Source: Intestinibacillus massiliensis (GTDB taxonomy: Bacteria; Bacillota; Clostridia; Oscillospirales; Butyricicoccaceae). From it: a DNA stretch of 64,000 nt. The DNA is taken from the NCBI GenBank assembly GCA_029267335.1, contig JAJUJC010000006.1, positions 150,262 through 214,261 of the forward strand, written 5' to 3'. A program made the translations under genes and the position numbers. The notes below the pieces were generated by a model. The model worked only from the letters and a program-made list of their open reading frames with translations, was not told the origin of the DNA and did no database searches. Below, one piece after another: positions 28,864 through 37,929 of this stretch (position 1 is its first letter; every line of letters begins with the position of its first letter).

Positions 28864-29505
28864 ATGGCCAAAAAAGAAAGCCTGAAGTCGCAGGCGTATA
28901 CATTCATACGCGACAAAATCATACGCTGCGAATATGCTCCTGCTACGATGCTGAATGAAGAGATGCTGCAAGCAGAGATTGGCGTCAGCCGCACACCTAT
29001 TCGCGATGCGCTCAGCCGTTTGGAGCAAGAAGGTCTCGTGCAAATTCTGCCGAAAAAAGGTGTCATCGTTTCCTCCCTTTCCATTTCTGAGATCAATATG
29101 ATTTTTGAAGTGCGGCTTCTGCTAGAACCATATGCGATCGAGCACTACGGAAACACCCACAAAAGTTCATTTTTTGAGCACTATTTCAATATTTTTTCCA
29201 CATTATCGCCCGAAACCGATAATGACGCATACTATGGTCTGGACGATTGTTTTCACGGGGAGATCATGCGTGCGGTACCAAATCGCTACATTCAAAACAC
29301 TTACCAAACCATCGCCACGCAGAACTATCGCTTCCGCGTCATGACAGGCAAACAGACGCAGTCGCGCTTAAATGACAGTACACAAGAGCACCTTGCCATT
29401 CTTCGCGCGTGCATGATGCAGGACTGGTCTCTGGCTGCCGAAGCGATGCGCGCGCATATCCAGCAGTCCAAGAGTTCCACGTTCGAGCTTCTGCTTCAGC
29501 TATAA
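28864..29505 (+). CDS. GntR family transcriptional regulator, FCD (FadR-type) subfamily
   Basis: The protein has 213 residues. The winged helix at about 10-75 contains the GntR recognition segment IGVSRTPIRDALSRLEQEG. The C-terminal FCD domain (about 85-210) is all-helical, with metal/ligand histidines expected around FHGEIM near 138 and the second half (HLAILRACMMQD) near 178. ExuR/UxuR/LgoR-type FCD proteins sense uronates or aldonates. Placed between two divergent catabolic units with matching palindromes, it is very likely their repressor, with a pathway intermediate as inducer. Confidence 0.9.
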   Translation: MAKKESLKSQAYTFIRDKIIRCEYAPATMLNEEMLQAEIGVSRTPIRDALSRLEQEGLVQILPKKGVIVSSLSISEINMIFEVRLLLEPYAIEHYGNTHKSSFFEHYFNIFSTLSPETDNDAYYGLDDCFHGEIMRAVPNRYIQNTYQTIATQNYRFRVMTGKQTQSRLNDSTQEHLAILRACMMQDWSLAAEAMRAHIQQSKSSTFELLLQL

Positions 29506-29580
29506 CACATTTGTAAAAAGCGCACAATATCTCCCCCATTGTTTTCATCCAAAACGCAGAAAAAGAGGTTCTTTTCTTTT

Positions 29581-29594
29581 TGTTGTATACAACA
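29581..29594. promoter_or_regulatory. Operator copy 3, perfect palindrome upstream of uxaB
   Basis: TGTTGTATACAACA is a perfect 14-base inverted repeat 52 bases before the uxaB ATG. A second, weaker GATGTATACTATA follows at 29606-29618 and contains a TATACT that could be the -10 box. It resembles the TTGGTATACCAA type sites of UxuR/ExuR regulators. Confidence 0.72.
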
Positions 29595-29645
29595 GAGGAT
29601 GTAAGATGTATACTATATGCAAAGCTTTGGCAGGAGGTATTGGTT

Positions 29646-31115
29646 ATGAAACAGATCCAAGACGTTATTACAAAAGACACTGCAACGTATCCTGAGAAAA
29701 TTTTGCAGTTTGGCGAGGGCAATTTTCTGCGTGCATTTGCGGACTGGATGGTAAACAAAGCAAATCATGAGGGCGTATATCGCGGTAGCATCGTCCTTTG
29801 TCAGCCGATTGCCGACGGGCTTGCGGACAAGATCAACGCGCAAAACGGCATCTACACGCTCGCGATGCGCGGCATTGAAAATGGGCAGCCTGTCGAAAAA
29901 ATCGAGCAGATCACCTCGGTATCCCGCTGCATCAACCCGTATCAGGATTATGCGGCGCTCATGGAGATTGCACGCAGTGCGTGTCTGGAGGTCGTCATTT
30001 CGAACACGACCGAGGCAGGTATTACATATCACGCGGGCGATAAGCGCACGGACACCCCGCCACATTCCTATCCTGCAAAGGTCTGTGCATTTCTGTACGA
30101 GCGGTTTATCCACTTCGATGGTGCCCCGGACAAGGGCCTGCTCTTTCTGCCGGTCGAACTGATTGACAACAACGGCGCAAACCTTCGCCGTATCGTGCTG
30201 CAATATGCGGTGGAGTGGGAACTTGGTGATCCGTTCATTCACTGGGTCCAGGAGCACAACCATTTTTGTTCCACACTGGTCGATCGCATCGTCACCGGCT
30301 ATCCGCGTGATCAAATTGAGCAATATGAGCACAGACTCGGGTATCATGACGAAATTTTTGATACGTCTGAGGTATTTCACCTTTGGGTCATCGAGGGCAA
30401 ACAGGAATGGGCCGACATTTTGCCCCTTCATAAGACCGATGCGCATGTGATCTGGACGGACAATGTCACGCCCTACAAAAAACGCAAAGTGCGCATTCTA
30501 AACGGCGGTCATACAGCATCTGTGCTTGCCGCATATCTGTCTGGACATGAAATCGTTCTCGAAATGATGCAGGATGAGGTCTTTGAGCAATATCTGGATC
30601 AAGTGCTGTATGAAGAGGTCATCCCAACGCTCGATTTGCCTCAGGAGGAACTGCGGCAATTTGCTGCCGACGTCAAGGATCGTTTCCGTAATCCCTATAT
30701 CAAACACAAGCTGCTGGATATTTCGCTCAATTCCTGTTCCAAATGGTGCGCACGCGTACTGCCCTCCCTGCAAGGATATGTTTCTGCAAAGGGTTCGCTC
30801 CCTCCCGCGCTCACTTTCTCCCTAGCAGCTTTCATCAAATTCTATCAGGGTGTCTTTGTGGATGGTGCATACCTCGGCACGCGTGCGGATGGCACTTCTT
30901 ACCCCATTCGCGATGACGCGGAGGTCTTAGAATTTTTCTCCAAGGCATGGGAAGAAAAAAACAGTGTTGCCCCTGCCGTCCTCAGTCACACCACTTTTTG
31001 GGACGGTGCCGACCTGACCGAGATCGCGGGACTGTGCGATGCGGTTTCCGATTATCTTGCCGCCATGGAACGCATGCCTGTGCGCGATGTTGTTGCATCC
31101 CTGCTGGTTAAGTAA
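29646..31115 (+). CDS. uxaB: Tagaturonate reductase (altronate oxidoreductase)
   Basis: The 489-residue member of the mannitol/uronate long-chain dehydrogenase family has the N-terminal ILQFGEGNFLRAF (NAD-binding), VELIDNNGANLRR near 166, the catalytic-lysine region TPYKKRKVRILNGGHTA near 277, and C-terminal dimer helices. It interconverts D-tagaturonate and D-altronate with NADH. The RBS AGGAGG lies 9 bases before the ATG. First gene of the rightward operon, directly followed by uxaA. Confidence 0.94.
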   Translation: MKQIQDVITKDTATYPEKILQFGEGNFLRAFADWMVNKANHEGVYRGSIVLCQPIADGLADKINAQNGIYTLAMRGIENGQPVEKIEQITSVSRCINPYQDYAALMEIARSACLEVVISNTTEAGITYHAGDKRTDTPPHSYPAKVCAFLYERFIHFDGAPDKGLLFLPVELIDNNGANLRRIVLQYAVEWELGDPFIHWVQEHNHFCSTLVDRIVTGYPRDQIEQYEHRLGYHDEIFDTSEVFHLWVIEGKQEWADILPLHKTDAHVIWTDNVTPYKKRKVRILNGGHTASVLAAYLSGHEIVLEMMQDEVFEQYLDQVLYEEVIPTLDLPQEELRQFAADVKDRFRNPYIKHKLLDISLNSCSKWCARVLPSLQGYVSAKGSLPPALTFSLAAFIKFYQGVFVDGAYLGTRADGTSYPIRDDAEVLEFFSKAWEEKNSVAPAVLSHTTFWDGADLTEIAGLCDAVSDYLAAMERMPVRDVVASLLVK

Positions 31116-31130
31116 GTGAGAGAAACGACT

Positions 31131-32636
31131 ATGCATGAAACAAAAGGACTCATTTTGGTGCACGATACCGATGACGCAGCCATCGCGCTTGCCGACCTTT
31201 CCAAAGGGGAAACCTACACGGTTGCCGATCACACGCTGACGCTTGCAACCGATATTCCGTTTGGTCACAAGGTTGCGCTGCGCAGCATCAAAAAAGGCGA
31301 AAATATTGTGAAATATGGCAATCCCATTGGACATGCGACGCAGGATATTCCTTGCGGCGCGCACATTCACACACATAATCTTGCGACCAATCTTTCCGGT
31401 GTGATCGAATATACTTATCATCCCGACCGTGCACGCATCGACCAATTTGCAAAAAATACGCATACCGCTACGTTTGAGGGTTATCCACGCGCAGACGGCA
31501 GAGTCGGTGTGCGCAATGAACTGTGGATTGTGCCGACCGTAGGCTGTATCAATCAAACGGCAAGCCGCCTTGCTGCGCAAGCGAAGGCGGAGTTCGGTCA
31601 TCTCTTTGACGATGTCTGCGCCTATACACACAATATGGGCTGCTCGCAGCTCGGCGACGATCAAGTGACAACCATGCGTCTGCTTGCCGGTATTATCGCA
31701 AATCCCAATGCAGGTGCTGTACTTGTGCTGTCGCTCGGCTGCGAGAACAATCACTTAGAGGTCTTTAGGCCCTATCTGGCCCAGACAGATCAAAGTCACA
31801 TCCGCTTTTTGGTGACGCAGGAGGTGGAGGATGAATATGCCGCGGGCATGGAGCTTTTGCGCGATCTTGCGCACACCTGCGGCGGACAGCAGCGTCAGAC
31901 CGTACCCGCTTCCAAGCTTGTTCTGGGCTTTAAATGCGGTGGCTCCGACGCCTTCTCTGGTCTGACCGCAAACGCCCTGTGCGGTCGGCTCAACGACCGT
32001 GTCGTGCACTGCGGCGGCTCAACCGTTTTGACCGAGGTGCCCGAAATGTTTGGAGCAGAGCACTTGCTCATGGAGCGCTGCATCAATGAGCAGGTCTTTG
32101 ATCAAACCGTTTGCCTGATCAATGCTTATAAGAACTATTTTGCACGATATGGGCAGGTCATCTACGAAAATCCCTCCCCAGGCAATAAAAAAGGCGGTAT
32201 CTCCTCTCTCGAAGAAAAATCGCTGGGCTGTATCCAGAAGGGCGGGCAAGCACCTGTCATCGGCGTGTTGCAATACGGACAACCAATTCAGGAAGGCGGT
32301 CTCAATCTTCTCACCGGCTCGGGCAACGACCAAGTCTCCTGCACGAATCTTGTGGCATCGGGCGCAACCATTCTGTGCTTTACGACCGGACGCGGCAATC
32401 CGTTTGGTTCTCCGGTCCCCACGGTCAAAATCTCATCCAATACCGCGCTCGCCGAACGCAAACCACACTGGATCGACTTTAACGCAGGTCAGCTGCTCGA
32501 CGGGGTCTCCTTCGATCAGACTACCGAGTCCTTTTTCCAGTATATTCTCGCGGTAGCATCTGGAAAGATCCATACAAACAACGAAACGCACGGATATAAA
32601 GAAATTTCCATCTTCCGTGATGGTGTGATTTTGTAA
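31131..32636 (+). CDS. uxaA: Altronate dehydratase
   Basis: The protein has 501 residues in one chain, with an N-terminal SAF domain (about 1-85, GENIVKYGNPIGHAT) and the large UxaA/GarD domain starting with FEGYPRADGRVGVRNELWIVPTVGC-type sequence near 110 (GYPRADGRVGVRNEL is visible). Cysteines near 142 and 265-285 (LGFKCGGSDAFSG) are likely iron ligands. It converts altronate to 2-keto-3-deoxygluconate (KDG). The ATG at 31131 is preferred to a GTG right after the uxaB stop. Confidence 0.93.
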   Translation: MHETKGLILVHDTDDAAIALADLSKGETYTVADHTLTLATDIPFGHKVALRSIKKGENIVKYGNPIGHATQDIPCGAHIHTHNLATNLSGVIEYTYHPDRARIDQFAKNTHTATFEGYPRADGRVGVRNELWIVPTVGCINQTASRLAAQAKAEFGHLFDDVCAYTHNMGCSQLGDDQVTTMRLLAGIIANPNAGAVLVLSLGCENNHLEVFRPYLAQTDQSHIRFLVTQEVEDEYAAGMELLRDLAHTCGGQQRQTVPASKLVLGFKCGGSDAFSGLTANALCGRLNDRVVHCGGSTVLTEVPEMFGAEHLLMERCINEQVFDQTVCLINAYKNYFARYGQVIYENPSPGNKKGGISSLEEKSLGCIQKGGQAPVIGVLQYGQPIQEGGLNLLTGSGNDQVSCTNLVASGATILCFTTGRGNPFGSPVPTVKISSNTALAERKPHWIDFNAGQLLDGVSFDQTTESFFQYILAVASGKIHTNNETHGYKEISIFRDGVIL

Positions 32637-32720
32637 TGGCATCGCTCGGAACACCTAAAACAACTCGTCGAACCGTAAACGAATCTTGATACTATGAAAC
32701 AATAAAAGGAGCTGTCTTAT

Positions 32721-33368
32721 ATGGATAACATTTCCGAGATGCTTGGTGCCATTGGTGTGGTGCCGGTCATCAAACTCAAGCATCCGGAAGCGGATGCCGC
32801 ACCGCTTGCGCAAGCACTGTGCGCGGGCGGTGTGCCGGTCGCGGAAGTCACGTTCCGCGCAGCGGGAGCCCCCGTCGCCATTCGCAGAATGCGCGAAGCC
32901 TGCCCGGAAATGCTCGTGGGTGCAGGCACGGTACTGTCCGTCGCGCAGGTGGACGAAGCGGTCGCTGCGGGTGCACAGTTCATCGTGACCCCCGGGCTGG
33001 ACGAAGAAATCATTAAATACTGCGTGGTCAAGCACATTGCGATCTATCCGGGCTGCACCACGCCTTCGGACTATCATACTGCGCTCAAATATGGCTTGCA
33101 GGTGCTCAAGTTCTTTCCCGCGGAGCAGTCGGGCGGACTTGCAAAGATCAAAGCCATGAGCGCGCCGTTCCCGATGTTCCGCATCATGCCCACCGGGGGC
33201 ATTTCCCTCAAAAATCTTGCGGAATACGCAAAAAGTCCGCTGATTGTCGCGTGTGGCGGTTCCTATATGGTGTCGGACGCGCTGGTGGATGAGCGGCGCT
33301 GGGATGAGATCACTGCACTGTGCAAAAAATCCGTAGAAATCGTCAAGGAGGCACGTGCAAATGGCTAA
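32721..33368 (+). CDS. eda: KDPG/4-hydroxy-2-oxoglutarate aldolase
   Basis: The 215-residue class I aldolase matches E. coli Eda in length. Catalytic residues are Glu42 (VAEVTFR) and Schiff-base Lys130 (LKFFPAE); TPGLDEEI and GCTTPSD are family blocks. It splits KDPG to pyruvate and glyceraldehyde-3-phosphate, the last step of the module. AAAAGGAG precedes the ATG. Its end overlaps the kdgK start by 8 bases, a coupled arrangement. Confidence 0.95.
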   Translation: MDNISEMLGAIGVVPVIKLKHPEADAAPLAQALCAGGVPVAEVTFRAAGAPVAIRRMREACPEMLVGAGTVLSVAQVDEAVAAGAQFIVTPGLDEEIIKYCVVKHIAIYPGCTTPSDYHTALKYGLQVLKFFPAEQSGGLAKIKAMSAPFPMFRIMPTGGISLKNLAEYAKSPLIVACGGSYMVSDALVDERRWDEITALCKKSVEIVKEARANG

Positions 33369-34383
33369 AATCGTTACCTTTGGCGAGCTTATGCTCCGTC
33401 TTGCGCCCAATGGCTACTACCGCTTCTTCCAGCAGGATCAAATGCAGGCCACCTTTGGCGGCGGCGAGGCAAATGTCGCGGTGTCCCTCGCCAATTACGG
33501 AATGGACGCGTGCTTTGTCTCCAAGCTGCCAACGCACGCCATCGGGCAGGCTGCTGTCAACAGTCTGCGCAAATACGGGGTCGATACGACCAAAATCGTG
33601 CGCGGCGGCGACCGTATCGGCATTTATTTTCTCGAAAAAGGCGCGTCGCAGCGCGGTTCGGTCTGCATCTATGACCGCGCGCATTCCGCCCTGCAGCAAG
33701 CAGAGCCTACGGAATTTGACTGGGACAGCATTTTCGCAGATGCGGACTGGTTCCACTTCACCGGCATCACACCCGCCTTGGGCGAAACGATGGTGCAGGC
33801 GTGCCTGGATGCCTGCCAAGCGGCGAAAAAGCGCGGCATCAAGATTTCGTGCGATCTCAACTATCGCAGCAAGCTCTGGACCCGCGCACAGGCACGCGAT
33901 GCCATGACACGGCTGTGCCACTATGTCGATGTGTGCATCTCCAACGAGGAGGATGCAAAGGATGTTTTCGGCATCGAAGCGGAGAACACGGATATTTACA
34001 GCGGAAAGCTCAACAAGGAAGGCTATCAGTCGGTTGCAAAGCAGCTTGCGCAGCAGTTTGGCTTTGAAAAGGTCGCGATCACGCTGCGCACCTCAATTTC
34101 CGCGAGCGATAACAACTGGGCGGCGATGCTGTACGATGGCGAGCGATTCTGCTTCTCCAAGGAGTATGCACTGCACATCACCGACCGTGTCGGCGGCGGC
34201 GATTCCTTTGGCGGCGGACTGATCTATGCGCTGCTGTCCGGCAAGGACACCCAGGACGCGGTCGAGTTTGCGGTAGCGGCATCCGCACTCAAGCACTCCA
34301 TCGAGGGAGATTATAACCTCGTCACAGTCGATGAGGTCGAAAAGCTTGCAGCAGGCGACGCGTCCGGCCGCGTGCAGCGCTAA
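33361..34383 (+). CDS. kdgK: 2-keto-3-deoxygluconate kinase (PfkB/ribokinase family)
   Basis: The 340-residue protein has the PfkB signature FGGGEANVAVSLANYG near 30 and DRVGGGDSFGGGL near 275, where the Asp is the catalytic base. Phosphorylates KDG to KDPG for Eda. The start ATG at 33361 lies 9 bases after AAGGAGG inside the eda end. Last gene of the operon, followed by a hairpin. Confidence 0.93.
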   Translation: MAKIVTFGELMLRLAPNGYYRFFQQDQMQATFGGGEANVAVSLANYGMDACFVSKLPTHAIGQAAVNSLRKYGVDTTKIVRGGDRIGIYFLEKGASQRGSVCIYDRAHSALQQAEPTEFDWDSIFADADWFHFTGITPALGETMVQACLDACQAAKKRGIKISCDLNYRSKLWTRAQARDAMTRLCHYVDVCISNEEDAKDVFGIEAENTDIYSGKLNKEGYQSVAKQLAQQFGFEKVAITLRTSISASDNNWAAMLYDGERFCFSKEYALHITDRVGGGDSFGGGLIYALLSGKDTQDAVEFAVAASALKHSIEGDYNLVTVDEVEKLAAGDASGRVQR

Positions 34384-34454
34384 GACGTGCCGCGACAGCC
34401 TGTATCTTATCCTGAGCGCACATACGTTCCAAATCAATTATTCTAAAAAGCAAC
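34384..34454 (+). other. Short spacer after kdgK
   Basis: Start of a 500-base gene-free interval (34384-34883). This part shows nothing recognisable; the rest holds the kdgK terminator, a relic reading frame on the minus strand and the rpoD terminator, listed separately. Confidence 0.4.
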
Positions 34455-34493
34455 GCAGCGGCAGACAAGATTGCACCTCTTGTCTGCCGCTGC
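34455..34493 (+). terminator. Hairpin after the uxaB-uxaA-eda-kdgK operon
   Basis: Perfect 16-base arms starting GCAGCGGCAGAC with a 7-base loop. The downstream T-run is interrupted, so efficiency is uncertain. Confidence 0.7.
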
Positions 34494-34509
34494 ATCGCTT
34501 TCATCGGTT

Positions 34510-34750
34510 TTTATGGATGATGCATGCGCAAACCGTTTGCGCGTCTCTATGCGATGCACATCCCATCGGTTGGTGAGCTTATAATGGTTAACGACCACAC
34601 CACCGTCGTCCAGTGCGTTGGAGTGGATGGTCACGCTGCGGGCGTCTACCTTGCGTGCTGCCTCGACCGAGCGCCGCAGGAACGCGAGACCGTGTTGACC
34701 TCCGGATTGGACGACAGCACATTCTGCATGACTGGGATCCCTCCCCCAAA
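34510..34750 (-). pseudogene. Possible decayed gene fragment on the minus strand
   Basis: A frame without a usable start stays open for about 80 codons and has protein-like composition: an Ala/Arg helix-like part followed by SVTIHSNALDDGGVVVNHY and a hydrophilic end. It runs on into the kdgK terminator hairpin. It does not match a family I know and has no RBS. It may be a remnant or chance. Confidence 0.25.
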
Positions 34751-34804
34751 AAAATCCCCCCTTGAGAGCCGTTCATAAAAGAAAAGGCTTTCAAGGGGGG
34801 ATCA
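34749..34804 (-). terminator. Terminator of the dgt-dnaG-rpoD operon
   Basis: Arms of 17 bases (ATCCCCCCTTGAGAGCC with one mismatch in the partner) around a 15-base loop, followed on the minus strand by eight U. It lies 80 bases after the rpoD stop. Confidence 0.9.
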
Positions 34805-34883
34805 TCGTCACATTCTTGTCTGTCGAATCGCGCGGCGGTATGCTTTGGTCAAAAGTGCCTCGCAAAAGTTTTCCCTGATCGTT

Positions 34884-36134
34884 TTAGTTCAGAAAATCCT
34901 TCAGTTTCTTGGAGCGGCTGGGATGACGCAGCTTGCGCAGCGCCTTGGCTTCGATCTGGCGGATACGCTCGCGCGTGACGTTAAATTCCTTGCCGACTTC
35001 CTCGAGCGTACGGGTGCGTCCGTCCTCGATGCCGAAGCGCAGGCGCAACACCTTTTCCTCACGCGGGGTCAGGGTCTTGAGCACCTCGACAAGCTGCTCC
35101 TTGAGCAGCATAAAGGATGCCGCTTCCGCGGGTTCGGGCGCGTCATCGTCCGGGATGAAGTCGCCTAGGTGGGAGTCCTCCTCCTCACCGATCGGCGTTT
35201 CGAGCGAGACCGGCTCCTGCGCAATCTTGAGAATATCGCGCACGCGGTCGACCGGCATGTTCATCTCCGCCGCGATCTCCTCGGGCGTGGGATCATGTCC
35301 CAGTTCCTGCAGCAACTGACGCGAAACGCGGATGACCTTATTGATGGTCTCGACCATGTGCACCGGAATACGGATGGTACGCGCTTGGTCCGCGATGGCA
35401 CGCGTAATCGCCTGACGGATCCACCACGTTGCATAGGTGGAGAATTTAAAGCCCTTGGTGCAGTCGAACTTCTCGACCGCCTTGATGAGACCAAGGTTGC
35501 CCTCCTGGATCAGGTCTAGGAAGAGCATGCCGCGGCCGACATAGCGCTTCGCGATGGAAACGACCAGACGCAAGTTGGCTTCCGCAAGGCGCTTTTTCGC
35601 GCGCTCGCCGCCCGCCATGTCGCGGTCAAGCTGCTTCTTTTCTTCATACGGAATTTCAAGGATCTCCTGCGGGGTCATGGCGTCGAGCTTCGCCTGCGCC
35701 TCGTTGCCCGCCTGCATCAGCTCTGCGAGCTTGACCTCCTCCTCGGGGGAAAGCAGGTCGACCTTACCGATCTCCTTGAGGTACATACGCACCGGATCGT
35801 CAATCGCGAAGCCCTCTGCGAGCGTCGACGGGTCGGCAAGCTCCTCTTCCGGCACTTCCTCGACCTTTTCGACCTCGAACTCCTCGTCCTCGTCGACCAT
35901 CTCGAGCGTGACCAGATCCGCGCCCTCGATCTCGATGCCCATGCTTTCGAGGGTCTCGTACAGCTTGTCAAGCTGATCAGAGTCCATATTGACATCGGTC
36001 AGCGCGTCGGACATCTCCTTGAGCGTCAGCTTGCCCTTCTTCTTGCCGAGTGCGAGCAGGTCGCGGATCGCGTTCTGCTGCACCTCTGCCTCGGTCAGCT
36101 CGGGCGTCTGCGGCTGGTTCTTTGCACTAGTCAT
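34884..36134 (-). CDS. rpoD: RNA polymerase primary sigma factor (RpoD/SigA)
   Basis: The protein has 416 residues. Visible are a shortened, acidic region 1.1, region 1.2 near 105 ([17 protein letters not shown]), region 2 with the -10 reading helix [18 protein letters not shown] near 245, region 3, and region 4.2 with [19 protein letters not shown] near 378. It directs RNA polymerase to housekeeping promoters such as those seen in this window. It overlaps dnaG by 4 bases (ATGA), with GGAGG inside the dnaG end. Confidence 0.98.
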   Translation of the reverse strand: MTSAKNQPQTPELTEAEVQQNAIRDLLALGKKKGKLTLKEMSDALTDVNMDSDQLDKLYETLESMGIEIEGADLVTLEMVDEDEEFEVEKVEEVPEEELADPSTLAEGFAIDDPVRMYLKEIGKVDLLSPEEEVKLAELMQAGNEAQAKLDAMTPQEILEIPYEEKKQLDRDMAGGERAKKRLAEANLRLVVSIAKRYVGRGMLFLDLIQEGNLGLIKAVEKFDCTKGFKFSTYATWWIRQAITRAIADQARTIRIPVHMVETINKVIRVSRQLLQELGHDPTPEEIAAEMNMPVDRVRDILKIAQEPVSLETPIGEEEDSHLGDFIPDDDAPEPAEAASFMLLKEQLVEVLKTLTPREEKVLRLRFGIEDGRTRTLEEVGKEFNVTRERIRQIEAKALRKLRHPSRSKKLKDFLN

Positions 36135-37903
36135 ACTCTATTTCCTCCATAACTCTTTTTTTCTCTTTGACGGCGCGCAAACGCTTCGAGCGGGTCCTCT
36201 CCGGTGGAGTCGGATGCTGCCGCGCTGCGCGCACGCTGGGTTTTGATTGTATTTATGTAATCATCGAGTGCCTGCTCGCGGCGCATCGCCGTGACCGGCT
36301 CACCAAGCAGCAGGGCAAGGTGGCTCAGTTCATTGTCCTCGAGATAGCCCTCGCATGCGGCAGCGGTCACCAGATGCCCCTCACGGTGCAGCGTGCGCGC
36401 GTACTCGTAGATTTTGCGCAGTACGGGCGCGGTGAATTCTGCGGGCGAGAGTTTTCCCTCGAGATAGTCGAGCAGGGTTTCGTCGGTGAATACGAGTTGG
36501 ATGATGCCCTCCTCCGCGCGGGCGGAACGCACATCGGGATATTGCAGTGTGCGGTCGCGCGGCTGGGCGGCGCTGATGGGCGCGCGGATCTCGCGGCGCT
36601 CTGCGGTCTTTTGCTTTTTGAGCCGGATGGCAAGCTGCCGCTTGACCTCGACCTGCACCGCGTCCACGCTGACACGCGCCATGTTCGCGGCTCTGCCGAT
36701 GTAAACTTCGCGCTCGATCGCGCCGTCGATACGCGCAAGCTCGCGCGCGGCATCCTGTAAAAACGCAACGCGCGCTTCGTCCTCGTCGAGGTCATATTTC
36801 GCGGCGATGGCGTCGAGCCGGTATGCGATATGGTTTTCCGACGCTTCGATGAGCCGCCGGTACGCATCCGCGCCCTTTTCTTTGATGAACTCGTCAGGGT
36901 CCTTTGCGCCCGGAATGCGCAGCACCTTGACCGACAGATCAGTGCGTTTTAAAATGTCGATCGCGCGCTGTGCCGCCGCCTGCCCCGCGCCGTCCGCGTC
37001 GTAGGAGATGACGATGTTCTTCGTATACCGCGCGATGAGCCGCGCCTGCTCTTCCGTCAGTGAGGTGCCGAGCGACGCGACCGCGGAGTCAAAGCCTGCC
37101 TGATGCAGCGCAATGACGTCCATATAGCCCTCTGCGAGGATGAAATAATCCGCCTTCGTCTTTTTCGCAAGGTTGAGTGCAAAAAGATTGCGGCTTTTAT
37201 GAAAAATCGTTGTTTCCGGCGAGTTGAGGTACTTGGGTTTGGAATCGTCCATCACGCGTCCGCCGAACGCGATGACCTGCCCGCGCAGGTCGATGATGGG
37301 GAACATGACGCGATTGCGGAACCGGTCATAGATATGACCCTTTTCACTTTTTGAGACCAGTCCCGCGTCGAGCAGCTCCTCCTTGGTGTAGCCCTTGGCG
37401 GTCATTGCGTCGAGCAGCGCGGAAAAGCTGTCCGGCGCATAGCCCAGACCGAAGCGGTTCATGACCGGACGCACAAGCCCACGGCGCGCAAAATATTCCT
37501 GTTCGGCGCGGTGTTCGGGCGCCCAAAGCTGATCGTAGAAAAAGCGTCCCGCATCGCGGCTGAGCGCGAGCAGACGTTCGCGGCGGCGCGCCGCCCGCGG
37601 GTCGGCGTGATCCTCGGGCACCTGCATGCCCACCTGATCGGCAAGGAAGCGCACGGCATCGGGAAATTCCAGCCCCTCGGCGCGCATGATGAAGTTGATG
37701 ACGCCGCCGCCTGCGCCGCAGCCGAAGCAGTGATAGATCTGCTTGTCGGGAGATACGGAGAACGACGCGCTTTTTTCATTGTGAAACGGACACAGCCCGA
37801 AGTAGTTCGAGCCGCTTTTTTTGAGCTGCACATAGCGCGATACGACGTCTAGAATATCGTTGCGCGCGGACAGCTCGTCCAAAAATCCGCGATCAAACGC
37901 CAT
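36131..37903 (-). CDS. dnaG: DNA primase
   Basis: The protein has 590 residues. It carries a CHC2 zinc ribbon (Cys38, His41, Cys59, Cys62), the DnaG catalytic core, a TOPRIM domain with [13 protein letters not shown] near 260 and SYDADGAG near 305, and a helical C-terminal helicase-binding part. Makes RNA primers at the replication fork. The ATG (MAFDRGFL) follows AAGGAGG; the open frame extends upstream into the dgt 3' end but has no comparable RBS. Confidence 0.97.
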   Translation of the reverse strand: MAFDRGFLDELSARNDILDVVSRYVQLKKSGSNYFGLCPFHNEKSASFSVSPDKQIYHCFGCGAGGGVINFIMRAEGLEFPDAVRFLADQVGMQVPEDHADPRAARRRERLLALSRDAGRFFYDQLWAPEHRAEQEYFARRGLVRPVMNRFGLGYAPDSFSALLDAMTAKGYTKEELLDAGLVSKSEKGHIYDRFRNRVMFPIIDLRGQVIAFGGRVMDDSKPKYLNSPETTIFHKSRNLFALNLAKKTKADYFILAEGYMDVIALHQAGFDSAVASLGTSLTEEQARLIARYTKNIVISYDADGAGQAAAQRAIDILKRTDLSVKVLRIPGAKDPDEFIKEKGADAYRRLIEASENHIAYRLDAIAAKYDLDEDEARVAFLQDAARELARIDGAIEREVYIGRAANMARVSVDAVQVEVKRQLAIRLKKQKTAERREIRAPISAAQPRDRTLQYPDVRSARAEEGIIQLVFTDETLLDYLEGKLSPAEFTAPVLRKIYEYARTLHREGHLVTAAACEGYLEDNELSHLALLLGEPVTAMRREQALDDYINTIKTQRARSAAASDSTGEDPLEAFARRQREKKSYGGNRV

Positions 37904-37929
37904 CCTGCCGCCTCCTTTTCCCCAAAAAA

